Origin: QHXW01 sp035280425
GTDB taxonomy: Bacteria; Acidobacteriota; Terriglobia; Bryobacterales; Bryobacteraceae
Assembly: GCA_035280425.1 (NCBI GenBank)
Contig: DATEFW010000042.1
Location: 20,221-84,220, forward strand
Direction of reading: 5' to 3'
DNA: 64,000 bases
In this document: positions 8,896 through 16,744 of the stretch, one piece after another
Layout of the letters: every line of letters begins with the position of its first letter
How positions within the stretch are numbered: position 1 is the first letter of the stretch
Program-made: the position numbers and the translations under genes
The notes under the pieces: generated by a model
Seen by the model: the letters and a program-made list of their open reading frames with translations, nothing else
The model's database searches: none
Told to the model about the DNA's origin: nothing

Positions 8896-10976
8896 TCCCG
8901 CCGCTCGACAGGTCGGGCATTTTCCGAACCGTTCTTATCGGCCTCGCGGCCGGCGCCTGCGCCATGGCGGCACACTCGCCCCTGCTGCCAAAGCCGCAGG
9001 CGATTCATTACGGCACGGGCGTCCTTTCACTTCACCGTTTGACCGTGCACGTGATGCCCAATGCCGCTCCCGAAGACTACTTTGCCGCCCATCAACTCGC
9101 CGCCATTCTTTCGGCACGGAGTCCGGTTCCAGTCGCAGTCACGCGCGATGTGAACGCGGGCGTTCATTCGATCGCCCTCCAACGGACTGGTCCGGTCGGG
9201 GCTTTGCCTTTACCCGGCGAGCGTCCGGGACCAGACTCGCGCGAAGCTTACGAGCTCAAGATTACTCCCGCCGGCGGCGAGATCCACGCGCAATCATCGG
9301 CGGGCCTGTTCTACGCCGTTCAAACTCTCCGGCAGCTTCTCGAAGGCGACCCGCGCGACAGCGTCCTGCCCGAAGTCGAGATCCGCGACTGGCCCTCGCT
9401 CGCTTATCGCGGAACCATGGTCGACATGAGCCATGGCGCGCTGCCCACCGAAGATGAAGTCAAGCGCCAACTCGACTTTCTCTCGCGCTGGAAAGCCAAT
9501 CAATATTATTTCTATAGCGAAGCCAGCATCGAGCTCGCGGGCTTTCCGCTGCTGAATCCCGAGGGCCGATTTTCGAAAGACTCCGTGCACCGCATCATAG
9601 CCTACGGCCGCGAGCGGCATATCGATGTCATCCCGTTCCTCGAGCTTTACGGCCATTTGCACGACCTGCTGCGCATCGAGCATTACTCCAACCTCGGCGC
9701 GTTTCCGCATGCCTCGGAACTCGACCCGGCAAATCCCGCAGTGGCGAAATTGCTCGCGGATTGGGCGGCGCAGATTTCGGACCTGTTTCCGAGCCCGTTT
9801 GTCCACGTCGGCTTCGATGAAACCTGGCGGATCGAAGATGCCGCCAAAAAGCGCGGCGGTGGTATCACTCCGGCTGAATTGTTTGTCGACCAGCTCGGCA
9901 AAGTGGCCCAGCTATTCGAGCAGCGCGGCAAGACCGTCATGGCCTGGGCCGACATCATCGTGAAGTATCCGGGCATTATCGACCGCCTGCCCAAAGGTCT
10001 CATCCCCGTTGCCTGGGATTACGATGCCCAGCCCGACGTCAAGAAATGGCTGGACCCGCTCGTAGCGCACCGGCTCCCGCACTTTGTGCAGTCCGGCGTT
10101 GCGAACTGGAAAGAAATCTCGCTCGATTATGACCTGACTCTTGCAAACATCGACAACTTCCTCGCCGCGGGCCGTAAGTCCGGCGCCGAAGGCATGATCA
10201 ACTCAGTCTGGACCGACAGCGCCCAGGGACTTCTGCGCATTGCCCAGCCGGCGATTGCATATGGATCGGCCGCTCCCTGGCAACCTGCTCCCATGGACCG
10301 CGATCATTTTTTCCCCGAGTACGCAAGCCTGATGTACCCGCCCGCTGTAGCGCCGGAGGTCGCTGCGGCGATTGATGACCTCAACAAAGCCGAGGTGACC
10401 ATCCATAAAGTCCTGGGGCAGGGCGCAATCCACGAAATGTGGGACGATCCCTTCAGCGCCTTTAACCTCAAGCGGTCCGCCGAGCACCGCGAAGACTTGC
10501 GGCAGACGCGGCTGTTCGCAGAAAACGCCGAGAGCCACATCTATCGCGCGCTGAAGTCGGCCGCCGACTCCTCAATGCTCAACAGCCTGCTCGTTGCCGG
10601 CCGCATGGTCGATTTCGCCGCCTATAAATTTTTGAACGCTCTCGAAATCGCCGAGCGATGGCGCTCACTCGGCCGTTACAACGCGGATCGCTACTGGAAT
10701 GAATTCGAGTCCGAAGTTCCGTACCAGTCGCACGGCCGGCTCGCGGACATGATGGACGCGGCTTCCGAAATCCGCGAGGCCTACCGCTCCGCCTGGCTGG
10801 CAGAGTTTACGCCTTACCGGATGGCAGCCGCCCTCGGCCGCTGGGATCACGAATATCAATTCTGGCTAAGCTTGCAGCTTCGTTTCCAGCGCGCAACCCG
10901 CGGTTTGAAAGACGGCGACACGATGCCTTCGCTCGAGTCAGTAATCGGCCCCGGGATAGCTACCGTTCGATTTTAA
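8892..10976 (+). CDS. GH20 family beta-N-acetylhexosaminidase-like protein, exported (second paralogue)
   Basis: 694 residues with the same architecture as the product of 2375-4432: signal peptide (VLIGLAAGACAMAAH), GH20b-like domain, GH20 barrel and a long helical C-terminus. The catalytic pair is in HVGFDETW, D309-E310. Shared blocks include YRGTMVDMSHGALPTEDE, KANQYYFYSEAS, FLELYGHLHDLLRIEHY and the terminal GLKDGDTMPSLE. It is last in the operon and overlaps the preceding gene by 4 bp. Its 3' end overlaps the convergent dodecin gene by 17 bp. The two enzymes probably differ in substrate or act in sequence on one glycan; this is inference. Confidence 0.85.
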   Translation: MIPPLDRSGIFRTVLIGLAAGACAMAAHSPLLPKPQAIHYGTGVLSLHRLTVHVMPNAAPEDYFAAHQLAAILSARSPVPVAVTRDVNAGVHSIALQRTGPVGALPLPGERPGPDSREAYELKITPAGGEIHAQSSAGLFYAVQTLRQLLEGDPRDSVLPEVEIRDWPSLAYRGTMVDMSHGALPTEDEVKRQLDFLSRWKANQYYFYSEASIELAGFPLLNPEGRFSKDSVHRIIAYGRERHIDVIPFLELYGHLHDLLRIEHYSNLGAFPHASELDPANPAVAKLLADWAAQISDLFPSPFVHVGFDETWRIEDAAKKRGGGITPAELFVDQLGKVAQLFEQRGKTVMAWADIIVKYPGIIDRLPKGLIPVAWDYDAQPDVKKWLDPLVAHRLPHFVQSGVANWKEISLDYDLTLANIDNFLAAGRKSGAEGMINSVWTDSAQGLLRIAQPAIAYGSAAPWQPAPMDRDHFFPEYASLMYPPAVAPEVAAAIDDLNKAEVTIHKVLGQGAIHEMWDDPFSAFNLKRSAEHREDLRQTRLFAENAESHIYRALKSAADSSMLNSLLVAGRMVDFAAYKFLNALEIAERWRSLGRYNADRYWNEFESEVPYQSHGRLADMMDAASEIREAYRSAWLAEFTPYRMAAALGRWDHEYQFWLSLQLRFQRATRGLKDGDTMPSLESVIGPGIATVRF

Positions 10977-11166
10977 AGCCTACTTTCAGGGTTACCTGAA
11001 ACTCGGCTACTTTTCCGTCAGCGATCTTGCCGCGTTCTTCCACCACCTCGAACCATGCCATGTGTCGAATGGTTTTGGCGGCATCGGCCACGGCTGCGCG
11101 CGTCGCTTCCGCGAAACTCGTCGGGGATGTCCCGACGATCTCCATAACTTTATAAGTACCGGACAT
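10960..11166 (-). CDS. Dodecin family flavin-binding protein
   Basis: 68 residues, the normal dodecin size. The sequence matches the family throughout: YKVMEIVGTSPTSF at the N-terminus, the HMAWFEVVEERG stretch with the tryptophan that stacks on flavin, and a C-terminal VAEFQVTLKVGF strand. Dodecins form cytoplasmic dodecamers that store or buffer flavins. The gene lies 17 bp after the DUF2934 gene on the same strand, so the two probably form one transcript. Its stop codon lies inside the end of the convergent GH20 gene (17-bp overlap). Confidence 0.9.
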   Translation of the reverse strand: MSGTYKVMEIVGTSPTSFAEATRAAVADAAKTIRHMAWFEVVEERGKIADGKVAEFQVTLKVGFKIER

Positions 11167-11183
11167 CCACGAGGTCTCGCGAG

Positions 11184-11366
11184 CTATTCTTCGTCGAGAG
11201 CTTCCTCCTGGGCTCGCAGTATTTCTTCCTCGGCTTGCAGCCAGTCGTCGGCTTCCGAGCCGGATTGATTGCCGCGTTGCACGTAAAGTTCGTACGCCCG
11301 GCGGCGGATTCTTTCTTCCTGCGAAAGCTTTTCGATCGGGGGTTCCTTTGCACGAAGAGCAGGCAT
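11184..11366 (-). CDS. DUF2934 family small protein
   Basis: 60 residues, charged and helical. The DUF2934 core is visible as IRRRAYELYVQRG followed by DDWLQAEEEIL, the same short helix-turn-helix-like pattern seen in many soil bacteria; the function is unknown. The start is supported by a strong ribosome-binding site GGAGG, seven bases before ATG 11366. It is likely co-transcribed with the dodecin gene downstream. Confidence 0.85.
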   Translation of the reverse strand: MPALRAKEPPIEKLSQEERIRRRAYELYVQRGNQSGSEADDWLQAEEEILRAQEEALDEE

Positions 11367-11427
11367 AAGATCACCTCCACGACCAACCTAGCACACGCTG
11401 CGCCGGGCGTGAAGCCTGCCGTGTGCC

Positions 11428-13158
11428 CTAGTGCCGCTCGTACACCAGCTTTCCGCCCAGGTACGTGCGGTCCACTGTAATGCTTTTCACTTCATCCACT
11501 GGACACGTCAGAATGTCTTTGTCCAGCACGATGAAATCCGCCAGCTTGCCCTTTTCCAGCGACCCTTTTTCCTTCTCTGAAAACATCAGGTAAGCGTTGT
11601 TGATGGTGTACAGCCGGATCGCCTGCTCGCGCGAGATGCGCTGTTCCGGATGCAGCGGCTCATCGGTCCATCGCGGCTGGCGTGTGAGCGTGATCCAAAT
11701 GCCCAAAAACGGATTGTATGGATTGATCGACCGCATGCTGCCGATCTTCTGCATGTGATCCGAGCCTCCGCCCACCATCACCCCGTACTCGAATAGCGTC
11801 CTGTACGGTTGGAAATAAGTCAGCCGTTCATTGCCGAACTGCTTCCGCAGCGTCGCGCCGTCCAGCCACAGCCAGTCCGGCTGCAAATCCAGCACCACGC
11901 CCAGCTTTTTCATTTCCTGGATCGCGTCGGCCGTCATGAAATTCGCATGCGTGATGCAAGGCCGCGCCGCCCGCACAGCAAATTCGTTATTGATCTCCGC
12001 ATACGCATCGAGCATGCCTTGCACCGCGCCGTCGCCCACCGAGTGCGCCGTAAATTGCAAATCGTGCTGCAGCGCAAATTTCGCCATCTGGTAAAGCTTG
12101 CCGGCTTCGATGTAGCGCATCCCGCGATAAGTCGGATCGGTGATCGAATACACCTTGCTTACGCCCCACGGCTTCAACATGTAAGCGCTGCCCGTCAACA
12201 TGCCGCCATCCATATAAGACTTCGTGCCCCGCACCCACAGCATGTTGTTGTAGCGGTGCAGCGGACTTTGCGAGATCTTCAGCATGCGCGCCTCAATCTG
12301 GTCGAGCGGCATCTGCGCGTCCACGCTGTTCATCACGTAGACCCGGCACGTGAGCTGCCCCGCATCGCGCAAACGCCGGTAAAGCTCGATCCCGGCGTCG
12401 CTCAAATCGCGCTCCGAAAGGCTGGTGAGCCCCACGGAATTGTAGTCCGCCATCAGCATCTTGAGCCGCGCGAGCCGGTCCTCGGTCGTCGGTTTCTTTT
12501 CGCTTGCGTGAATTTTCACCAGCCGGCTACAACTGCGTAAAATGCCCGTCGGCTCGCCGTTCGCGTCGCGCTCGATCCGCCCTGGTTTCCCGTCCGTGAT
12601 TTTGAAATTCTTGTCGATGCCGCTCAACTTCAGCGCCAGCGAGTTCACCGAGGCATCCGGCCCCGTGCCGAAATAGACCGGATTATTCGGCGCTGCCGCA
12701 TCCAGCTCCGCGCGCGTCGGAAAGCGCTGGTCCCGCAGCCGCGTGATGAAAACCTGCGTCAGCACGATCCAGTCTCCCGGCTTCGCCATGGCAGCGCGCG
12801 AATGAATGTAGCGCAGCACGTCCGCAATCGTCTCCATGTCCGGAACCGGATGATCGAACTCGTACATCGCCGCTTCCGATGCGTGCGAGTGCGAATCCAT
12901 CAGGCCCGGCAGCACCGTCTTGCCTTTCAGGTCGATCTGTTTGGTGTTCGGCCCGGCCAGCTTGGCCACTTCCGCATGCGTTCCCACCCCGATAATCCGG
13001 TCGCCGCGCACCGCCATCGAATCCACAATCCGGAATAGCGGATCTACCGTGACAATTTTTCCGTGATGCAGAATCAGGTCGGCCGGCTGCGAAAATGCGG
13101 CCGCCGCCGAAACAATGAAAGTTAAAAAAAGATTTCGCCAGGACATCGCGTTCATCAT
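11428..13158 (-). CDS. Exported amidohydrolase (Amidohydro_3, YtcJ-like)
   Basis: 576 residues with an N-terminal signal peptide (WRNLFLTFIVSAAAAFSQ), so exported. The amidohydrolase fold follows: an N-terminal beta-sandwich start (ADLILHHGKIVTVDP), the metal-binding HxH in LMDSHSHASEA, later histidines in FTAHSVGDGA and ITHANFM, and the C-terminal acid in GGGSDHMQ. The sandwich closes with LADFIVLDKDILTCPVDEV. The YtcJ/NfdA branch hydrolyses N-substituted formamides or other amides; the substrate here is unknown. It is divergent from the Tat oxidoreductase at 13237, sharing a 78-bp intergenic region. Confidence 0.85.
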   Translation of the reverse strand: MMNAMSWRNLFLTFIVSAAAAFSQPADLILHHGKIVTVDPLFRIVDSMAVRGDRIIGVGTHAEVAKLAGPNTKQIDLKGKTVLPGLMDSHSHASEAAMYEFDHPVPDMETIADVLRYIHSRAAMAKPGDWIVLTQVFITRLRDQRFPTRAELDAAAPNNPVYFGTGPDASVNSLALKLSGIDKNFKITDGKPGRIERDANGEPTGILRSCSRLVKIHASEKKPTTEDRLARLKMLMADYNSVGLTSLSERDLSDAGIELYRRLRDAGQLTCRVYVMNSVDAQMPLDQIEARMLKISQSPLHRYNNMLWVRGTKSYMDGGMLTGSAYMLKPWGVSKVYSITDPTYRGMRYIEAGKLYQMAKFALQHDLQFTAHSVGDGAVQGMLDAYAEINNEFAVRAARPCITHANFMTADAIQEMKKLGVVLDLQPDWLWLDGATLRKQFGNERLTYFQPYRTLFEYGVMVGGGSDHMQKIGSMRSINPYNPFLGIWITLTRQPRWTDEPLHPEQRISREQAIRLYTINNAYLMFSEKEKGSLEKGKLADFIVLDKDILTCPVDEVKSITVDRTYLGGKLVYERH

Positions 13159-13236
13159 ACCCCCGTTGCACGCCTCACGCTGCCCGAGCCTGCCGCGCCG
13201 ATTTGGTACAAAGAAAGAACCCTAAGGAGTCATCTC

Positions 13237-14451
13237 ATGCCTACACGCCGTAATTTTATGGAAGAACTCGCCGCAGGTCTCACGGGCGCCGCCTTTGCCT
13301 CCTCTCAAGCCCTGGGCGCCAATGACCGTATCCGCATCGGCATCATCGGTCCCGGCGCGCGCGGTAAGCAGCTCATGAAACTGGCGCTCGCCTGTCCGAA
13401 TACCGACATCATCGGCGCCGCCGACGTTTACACGCGCCGCCTCGATGAAGCCCGCAAGATTGCGCCCAACGCCAAAACCTATCTCGACTACCGCCACCTG
13501 CTCGAAGACAAAAACATCGATGCCGTCCTGATCGCCACGCCGCAGCACCTGCATTGCGAGCACTTCGTCGCCTCGCTCGATGCCGGCAAGCACGTCTACC
13601 AGGAAAAGACCATGGCGTTCACGGTCGATCACGCCAAGCGCATGCGCGCCGCGTTTCAAAGGGCAGGGAAGCGCACCGTCCAGATCGGCCACCAGGGCTG
13701 CTCCATGGGCCAGGTCTTCGATGCCGCCGATTTCCTCGCCCCCTCCAACATGGGCAAGATCACATCCATCCACGCGCATATGTATCGCAATACCCCGCAC
13801 GACAAGCCGCAATGGACGCGCCCCATCCTTCCCGATATGACTGCCGAAAATATCATTTGGAAATCTTTCGAGGGCGAGGCCCCGCCGCACGACTTCGATC
13901 CCAACCGCTACATCAACTGGCGCTTTTTCTGGGATTACTCCGGCGGCAATTTCTACGAAAACATGTGCCACCAGTTGGCCATCTGGTACAAAGTGATGGA
14001 TCTTAAAATCCCTCAGGCCGTCACCACCGTGGGCGGCATCTATCTTTGGAAAGACGGCCGCGAAGTTCCCGATACCATGAGCGTCAACATGCAGCACGCC
14101 GAAGAAATGCTGTTCACCTGGGACTCCGGCTTCGGCAACAGCGCCCTCGGCATCACCGAGCATGTCCTCGGCACCGACGGCACCATCATCAACGGCGGCG
14201 AGCAGGATGATCCCATCCGCTACGAGCCGCAAAAAGTGAACCGTCCCAACGGCGCTCCCGTCACCGGCAAGCGAACCACTCCCGAAACCGCCCACATGCA
14301 AAATTTTCTCGATTGCATCCGCTCCGGAAAAGAACCGAACTGCCCGTTCGAGCTAGGCTACCGCGTTGCGATCGCCACCAGGATGGCCGTCGACAGCTAC
14401 CGCCAGAACCGCACCCTGCGCTGGGATCCCAACAAAGAAGAGGTTAGCTAG
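13237..14451 (+). CDS. Gfo/Idh/MocA family oxidoreductase, Tat-exported
   Basis: 404 residues. The N-terminus has a twin-arginine motif (PTRRNFMEEL) and a hydrophobic stretch, so the protein is probably exported folded with its NAD(P) cofactor. The Rossmann motif is IGIIGPGARGKQ. The usual EKP active-site motif reads EKTM here, with threonine in place of proline. Family members oxidise or isomerise sugars and inositols. Start support is excellent: AAGGAG eight bases before the ATG. The gene's end overlaps the convergent small membrane protein gene by 8 bp. This is the first of four exported members of this family in the window; the substrate is unknown. Confidence 0.87.
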   Translation: MPTRRNFMEELAAGLTGAAFASSQALGANDRIRIGIIGPGARGKQLMKLALACPNTDIIGAADVYTRRLDEARKIAPNAKTYLDYRHLLEDKNIDAVLIATPQHLHCEHFVASLDAGKHVYQEKTMAFTVDHAKRMRAAFQRAGKRTVQIGHQGCSMGQVFDAADFLAPSNMGKITSIHAHMYRNTPHDKPQWTRPILPDMTAENIIWKSFEGEAPPHDFDPNRYINWRFFWDYSGGNFYENMCHQLAIWYKVMDLKIPQAVTTVGGIYLWKDGREVPDTMSVNMQHAEEMLFTWDSGFGNSALGITEHVLGTDGTIINGGEQDDPIRYEPQKVNRPNGAPVTGKRTTPETAHMQNFLDCIRSGKEPNCPFELGYRVAIATRMAVDSYRQNRTLRWDPNKEEVS

Positions 14452-14872
14452 TTGAATGGCCGTGTCCTGAAAGCCACGCCGCTGTCGTGAGGCACAGAAA
14501 AATTACAATCGAAAACCCAACCGGCAGCGCGAAAAAGTAACGCCAGCTCAGGTAAGCGACCACAGCAAAGCATACGGCGAACCCCCACGCGCTGAGGCGC
14601 ATCGACGCGAGCGTCTCCGCTGGCAGGCTCCCGAATTGCCAGGCTACGATCGAGGCGAACACCATCAACACCGTGACGAACAGGCCGAATCCAACGTAGA
14701 AATCCCAATACGTGCGTTCGGTGCCGTTGAAGTTGAAGTGAACGGTTTGCATGGAATGCACCAGCGAATCCACGCCCCACTTGGGATCGATCTGACGGAA
14801 GCCCATGGTATGTCCGGCAGCGAATAGCAGCAGAACAATCGACGCGATCCGATACAGCCATGAAGGTTTCAT
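14444..14872 (-). CDS. Small four-helix membrane protein of unknown function
   Basis: 142 residues from ATG 14872 (MKPSWLYRI); the open frame continues 13 codons further upstream but a start there looks less likely. Four hydrophobic segments are seen: RIASIVLLLFAAGH, FYVGFGLFVTVLMVFASIV, LSAWGFAVCFAVVAYLSW and VGFSIVIFLCLTTAAWL. Between helices 1 and 2 lies GFRQIDPKWGVDSLVHSMQ, probably a periplasmic loop. I do not recognise a function. It is convergent with the Tat oxidoreductase (8-bp overlap) and divergent from the exported esterase at 14915. Confidence 0.7.
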   Translation of the reverse strand: MKPSWLYRIASIVLLLFAAGHTMGFRQIDPKWGVDSLVHSMQTVHFNFNGTERTYWDFYVGFGLFVTVLMVFASIVAWQFGSLPAETLASMRLSAWGFAVCFAVVAYLSWRYFFALPVGFSIVIFLCLTTAAWLSGHGHSTS

Positions 14873-14914
14873 TGTCCTGACACGATAACATGTGCTTTGA
14901 ACGGAAAACACATC

Positions 14915-16003
14915 ATGACAGCCGGAACCGTTGTTTTTCTACTCGCGTCCGCCCTGGCTCTCGCGGCCGAAACGCCCGAAGCCATGAAGCAGCGCAACCA
15001 GGCCTACAGCGACGAGCTCGAGCGCTATTTCCGCGATTATCTCGTCACCCAATATCCCGCCCGCGCTGCCACAGCCTGGCACCGCTCCTACGAAAGCCAG
15101 GCGGCCTTTCTAAAAAGCGTCGAGCCCAACCGCGAGCGTTACCGCCGCATGTTTTCTCCGCCCGATCTCAAGCCCACCGGCCCGCTCGCGCGCCAGCCCA
15201 TGCCGAATATTCCCGGCGTAAAAGCCGAATGGCTCACCCTCCCTCTCGGCTTCATCAAAGCCGAGGCCCTGCTCGTCATCCCCGAAGGCGCCACCAAATC
15301 CGTTCCGCTGGTCATCGCCCAGCACGGCATCGACAGTTTTCCCGAGCGTGTCTTCGGCGTCGCCGATGACGAAAATCTCTATCACGATTACGGCCACGCG
15401 CTCGTTCGCGAAGGTTTCGCCGTTCTCGCGCCCATCAATCTCAGCTTTGTCCCCAATCGCAATCGCATCGAGCGCCTCGCCCGCCTCGCCGATACCACGC
15501 TCCCCGGAATCGAATTCCGCCGCATGCAATTGCTGCTCGATGAAGTCCTCAAAGACTCGCGCATCGATCCGAACCGCATCGGCATGTGGGGCATCAGCCT
15601 GGGCGGCATGGCCACCATGTTCTGGATGCCGCTCGAGCCGCGCATCCAATGCGGCATCGTCACCGCCTGGTTCAATGAGCGCCGCAACAAAATGGTGATT
15701 CCCGACCCGCGCTACAGTTGCTTCCTCGAAACCAAGGAAGAGCACGCGTTCTTCCGCGGCTGGCTCACCGAGTTCACCGATAGCGATGTCGCGAGCCTCA
15801 TCTGCCCGCGCCCGTTGCTCGTCCAAACCGGAAAGAAAGACGGCATCGCTTGGTGGCCGCAAGTGGTCGGCGAATTCAACGCCGCCAAAGAGCACTACCA
15901 AAAGCTCGGCATCGCCGATCGCATCGAAATGGATTTACACGATGGCGGCCACGAGATCCGCGTCGAAACCGGCGTGCCGTTTCTGAAAAAATGGTTGAAG
16001 TGA
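14915..16003 (+). CDS. Exported alpha/beta hydrolase (acetyl-xylan-esterase/dienelactone-hydrolase-like)
   Basis: 362 residues from ATG 14915; a TTG at 14897 is an alternative start. The signal peptide VVFLLASALALAAE is clear. The alpha/beta-hydrolase core shows the nucleophile elbow GISLGG (S228), the acid in QTGKKDG (D309) and the histidine in DGGHE (H346), a complete catalytic triad. The family includes esterases acting on acetylated polysaccharides and various lactones. The next gene (YkgJ) starts inside its last 13 bp, so the two are translationally linked. Substrate is not determinable. Confidence 0.83.
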   Translation: MTAGTVVFLLASALALAAETPEAMKQRNQAYSDELERYFRDYLVTQYPARAATAWHRSYESQAAFLKSVEPNRERYRRMFSPPDLKPTGPLARQPMPNIPGVKAEWLTLPLGFIKAEALLVIPEGATKSVPLVIAQHGIDSFPERVFGVADDENLYHDYGHALVREGFAVLAPINLSFVPNRNRIERLARLADTTLPGIEFRRMQLLLDEVLKDSRIDPNRIGMWGISLGGMATMFWMPLEPRIQCGIVTAWFNERRNKMVIPDPRYSCFLETKEEHAFFRGWLTEFTDSDVASLICPRPLLVQTGKKDGIAWWPQVVGEFNAAKEHYQKLGIADRIEMDLHDGGHEIRVETGVPFLKKWLK

Positions 16004-16611
16004 CCGCCGAACTCGATCGCGGCGACGCCCGCCTGATTCAGATCGTCGATGCCTCGCTCGCCGAAGCCGCGCGAAAAGCCGGCCCCTGGCTCGTGTGCCG
16101 CCTCGGCTGCACCCAATGCTGCATCGGCGTGTTTCCCATCACCCAGCTTGACGCGCGTCGCTTGCGCCTCGGCCTGGCTTCGCTCGATTCCTATGACCCC
16201 GCGCGTGCCCTCCGCGTTCGCCAACGCGCCCGCGAATCCGTCGCCCGATTATCCGCGGATTTCCCCGGTGATCCCGCCACCGGCCTGCTCGCCCAAGGCG
16301 AAGAAGCTGAAGAACGGTTCTCGCACTTCGCCGATGACGAACCTTGCCCCGCGCTCGACCCCGAAACCGGCGCCTGCGATCTCTACGACGCCCGCCCCAT
16401 CACCTGCCGCACCTTCGGCCCTCCCGTCCGCTGCGCTGACGAATCCGTGGGAGTCTGCGAGCTGTGCTTCGAAGGCGCGACCGATAACGAAATCGCCGCG
16501 TGCGAAGTCGAAATCGACCCCGAAGGCTTGGAATCCGCGCTCGTCGGCGACTTGGAAAAATCGACCGGTCAGCACGGCCAGACCATCGTCGCTTACGCTC
16601 TGGCACTCTGA
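15991..16611 (+). CDS. YkgJ family cysteine-cluster protein
   Basis: 206 residues from ATG 15991, which sits 13 bp inside the upstream esterase gene; upstream in-frame sequence is antifamily-like and Arg-rich. The cysteine cluster of the YkgJ/UPF0153 family is evident: CRLGCTQCC near residue 27, then CPALDPETGACDLYDARPIT with further cysteines, and CRTFGPPVRC and CELC. These presumably bind Fe-S or zinc. The biochemical role of the family is unknown. Coupling to an exported hydrolase is probably a matter of genome packing. Confidence 0.85.
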   Translation: MVEVTAELDRGDARLIQIVDASLAEAARKAGPWLVCRLGCTQCCIGVFPITQLDARRLRLGLASLDSYDPARALRVRQRARESVARLSADFPGDPATGLLAQGEEAEERFSHFADDEPCPALDPETGACDLYDARPITCRTFGPPVRCADESVGVCELCFEGATDNEIAACEVEIDPEGLESALVGDLEKSTGQHGQTIVAYALAL

Positions 16612-16744
16612 CGCAGAACATTCGATCATTGGAAGGGCCTGAACTCGATCTGAACAATCCCGAACCCCACCGTTTTTTCGACAGCCCGATCGACATAGCC
16701 AGACCGGCACGCGACAGGATTTGCAGGCGCGAGCCTACCGTGCC

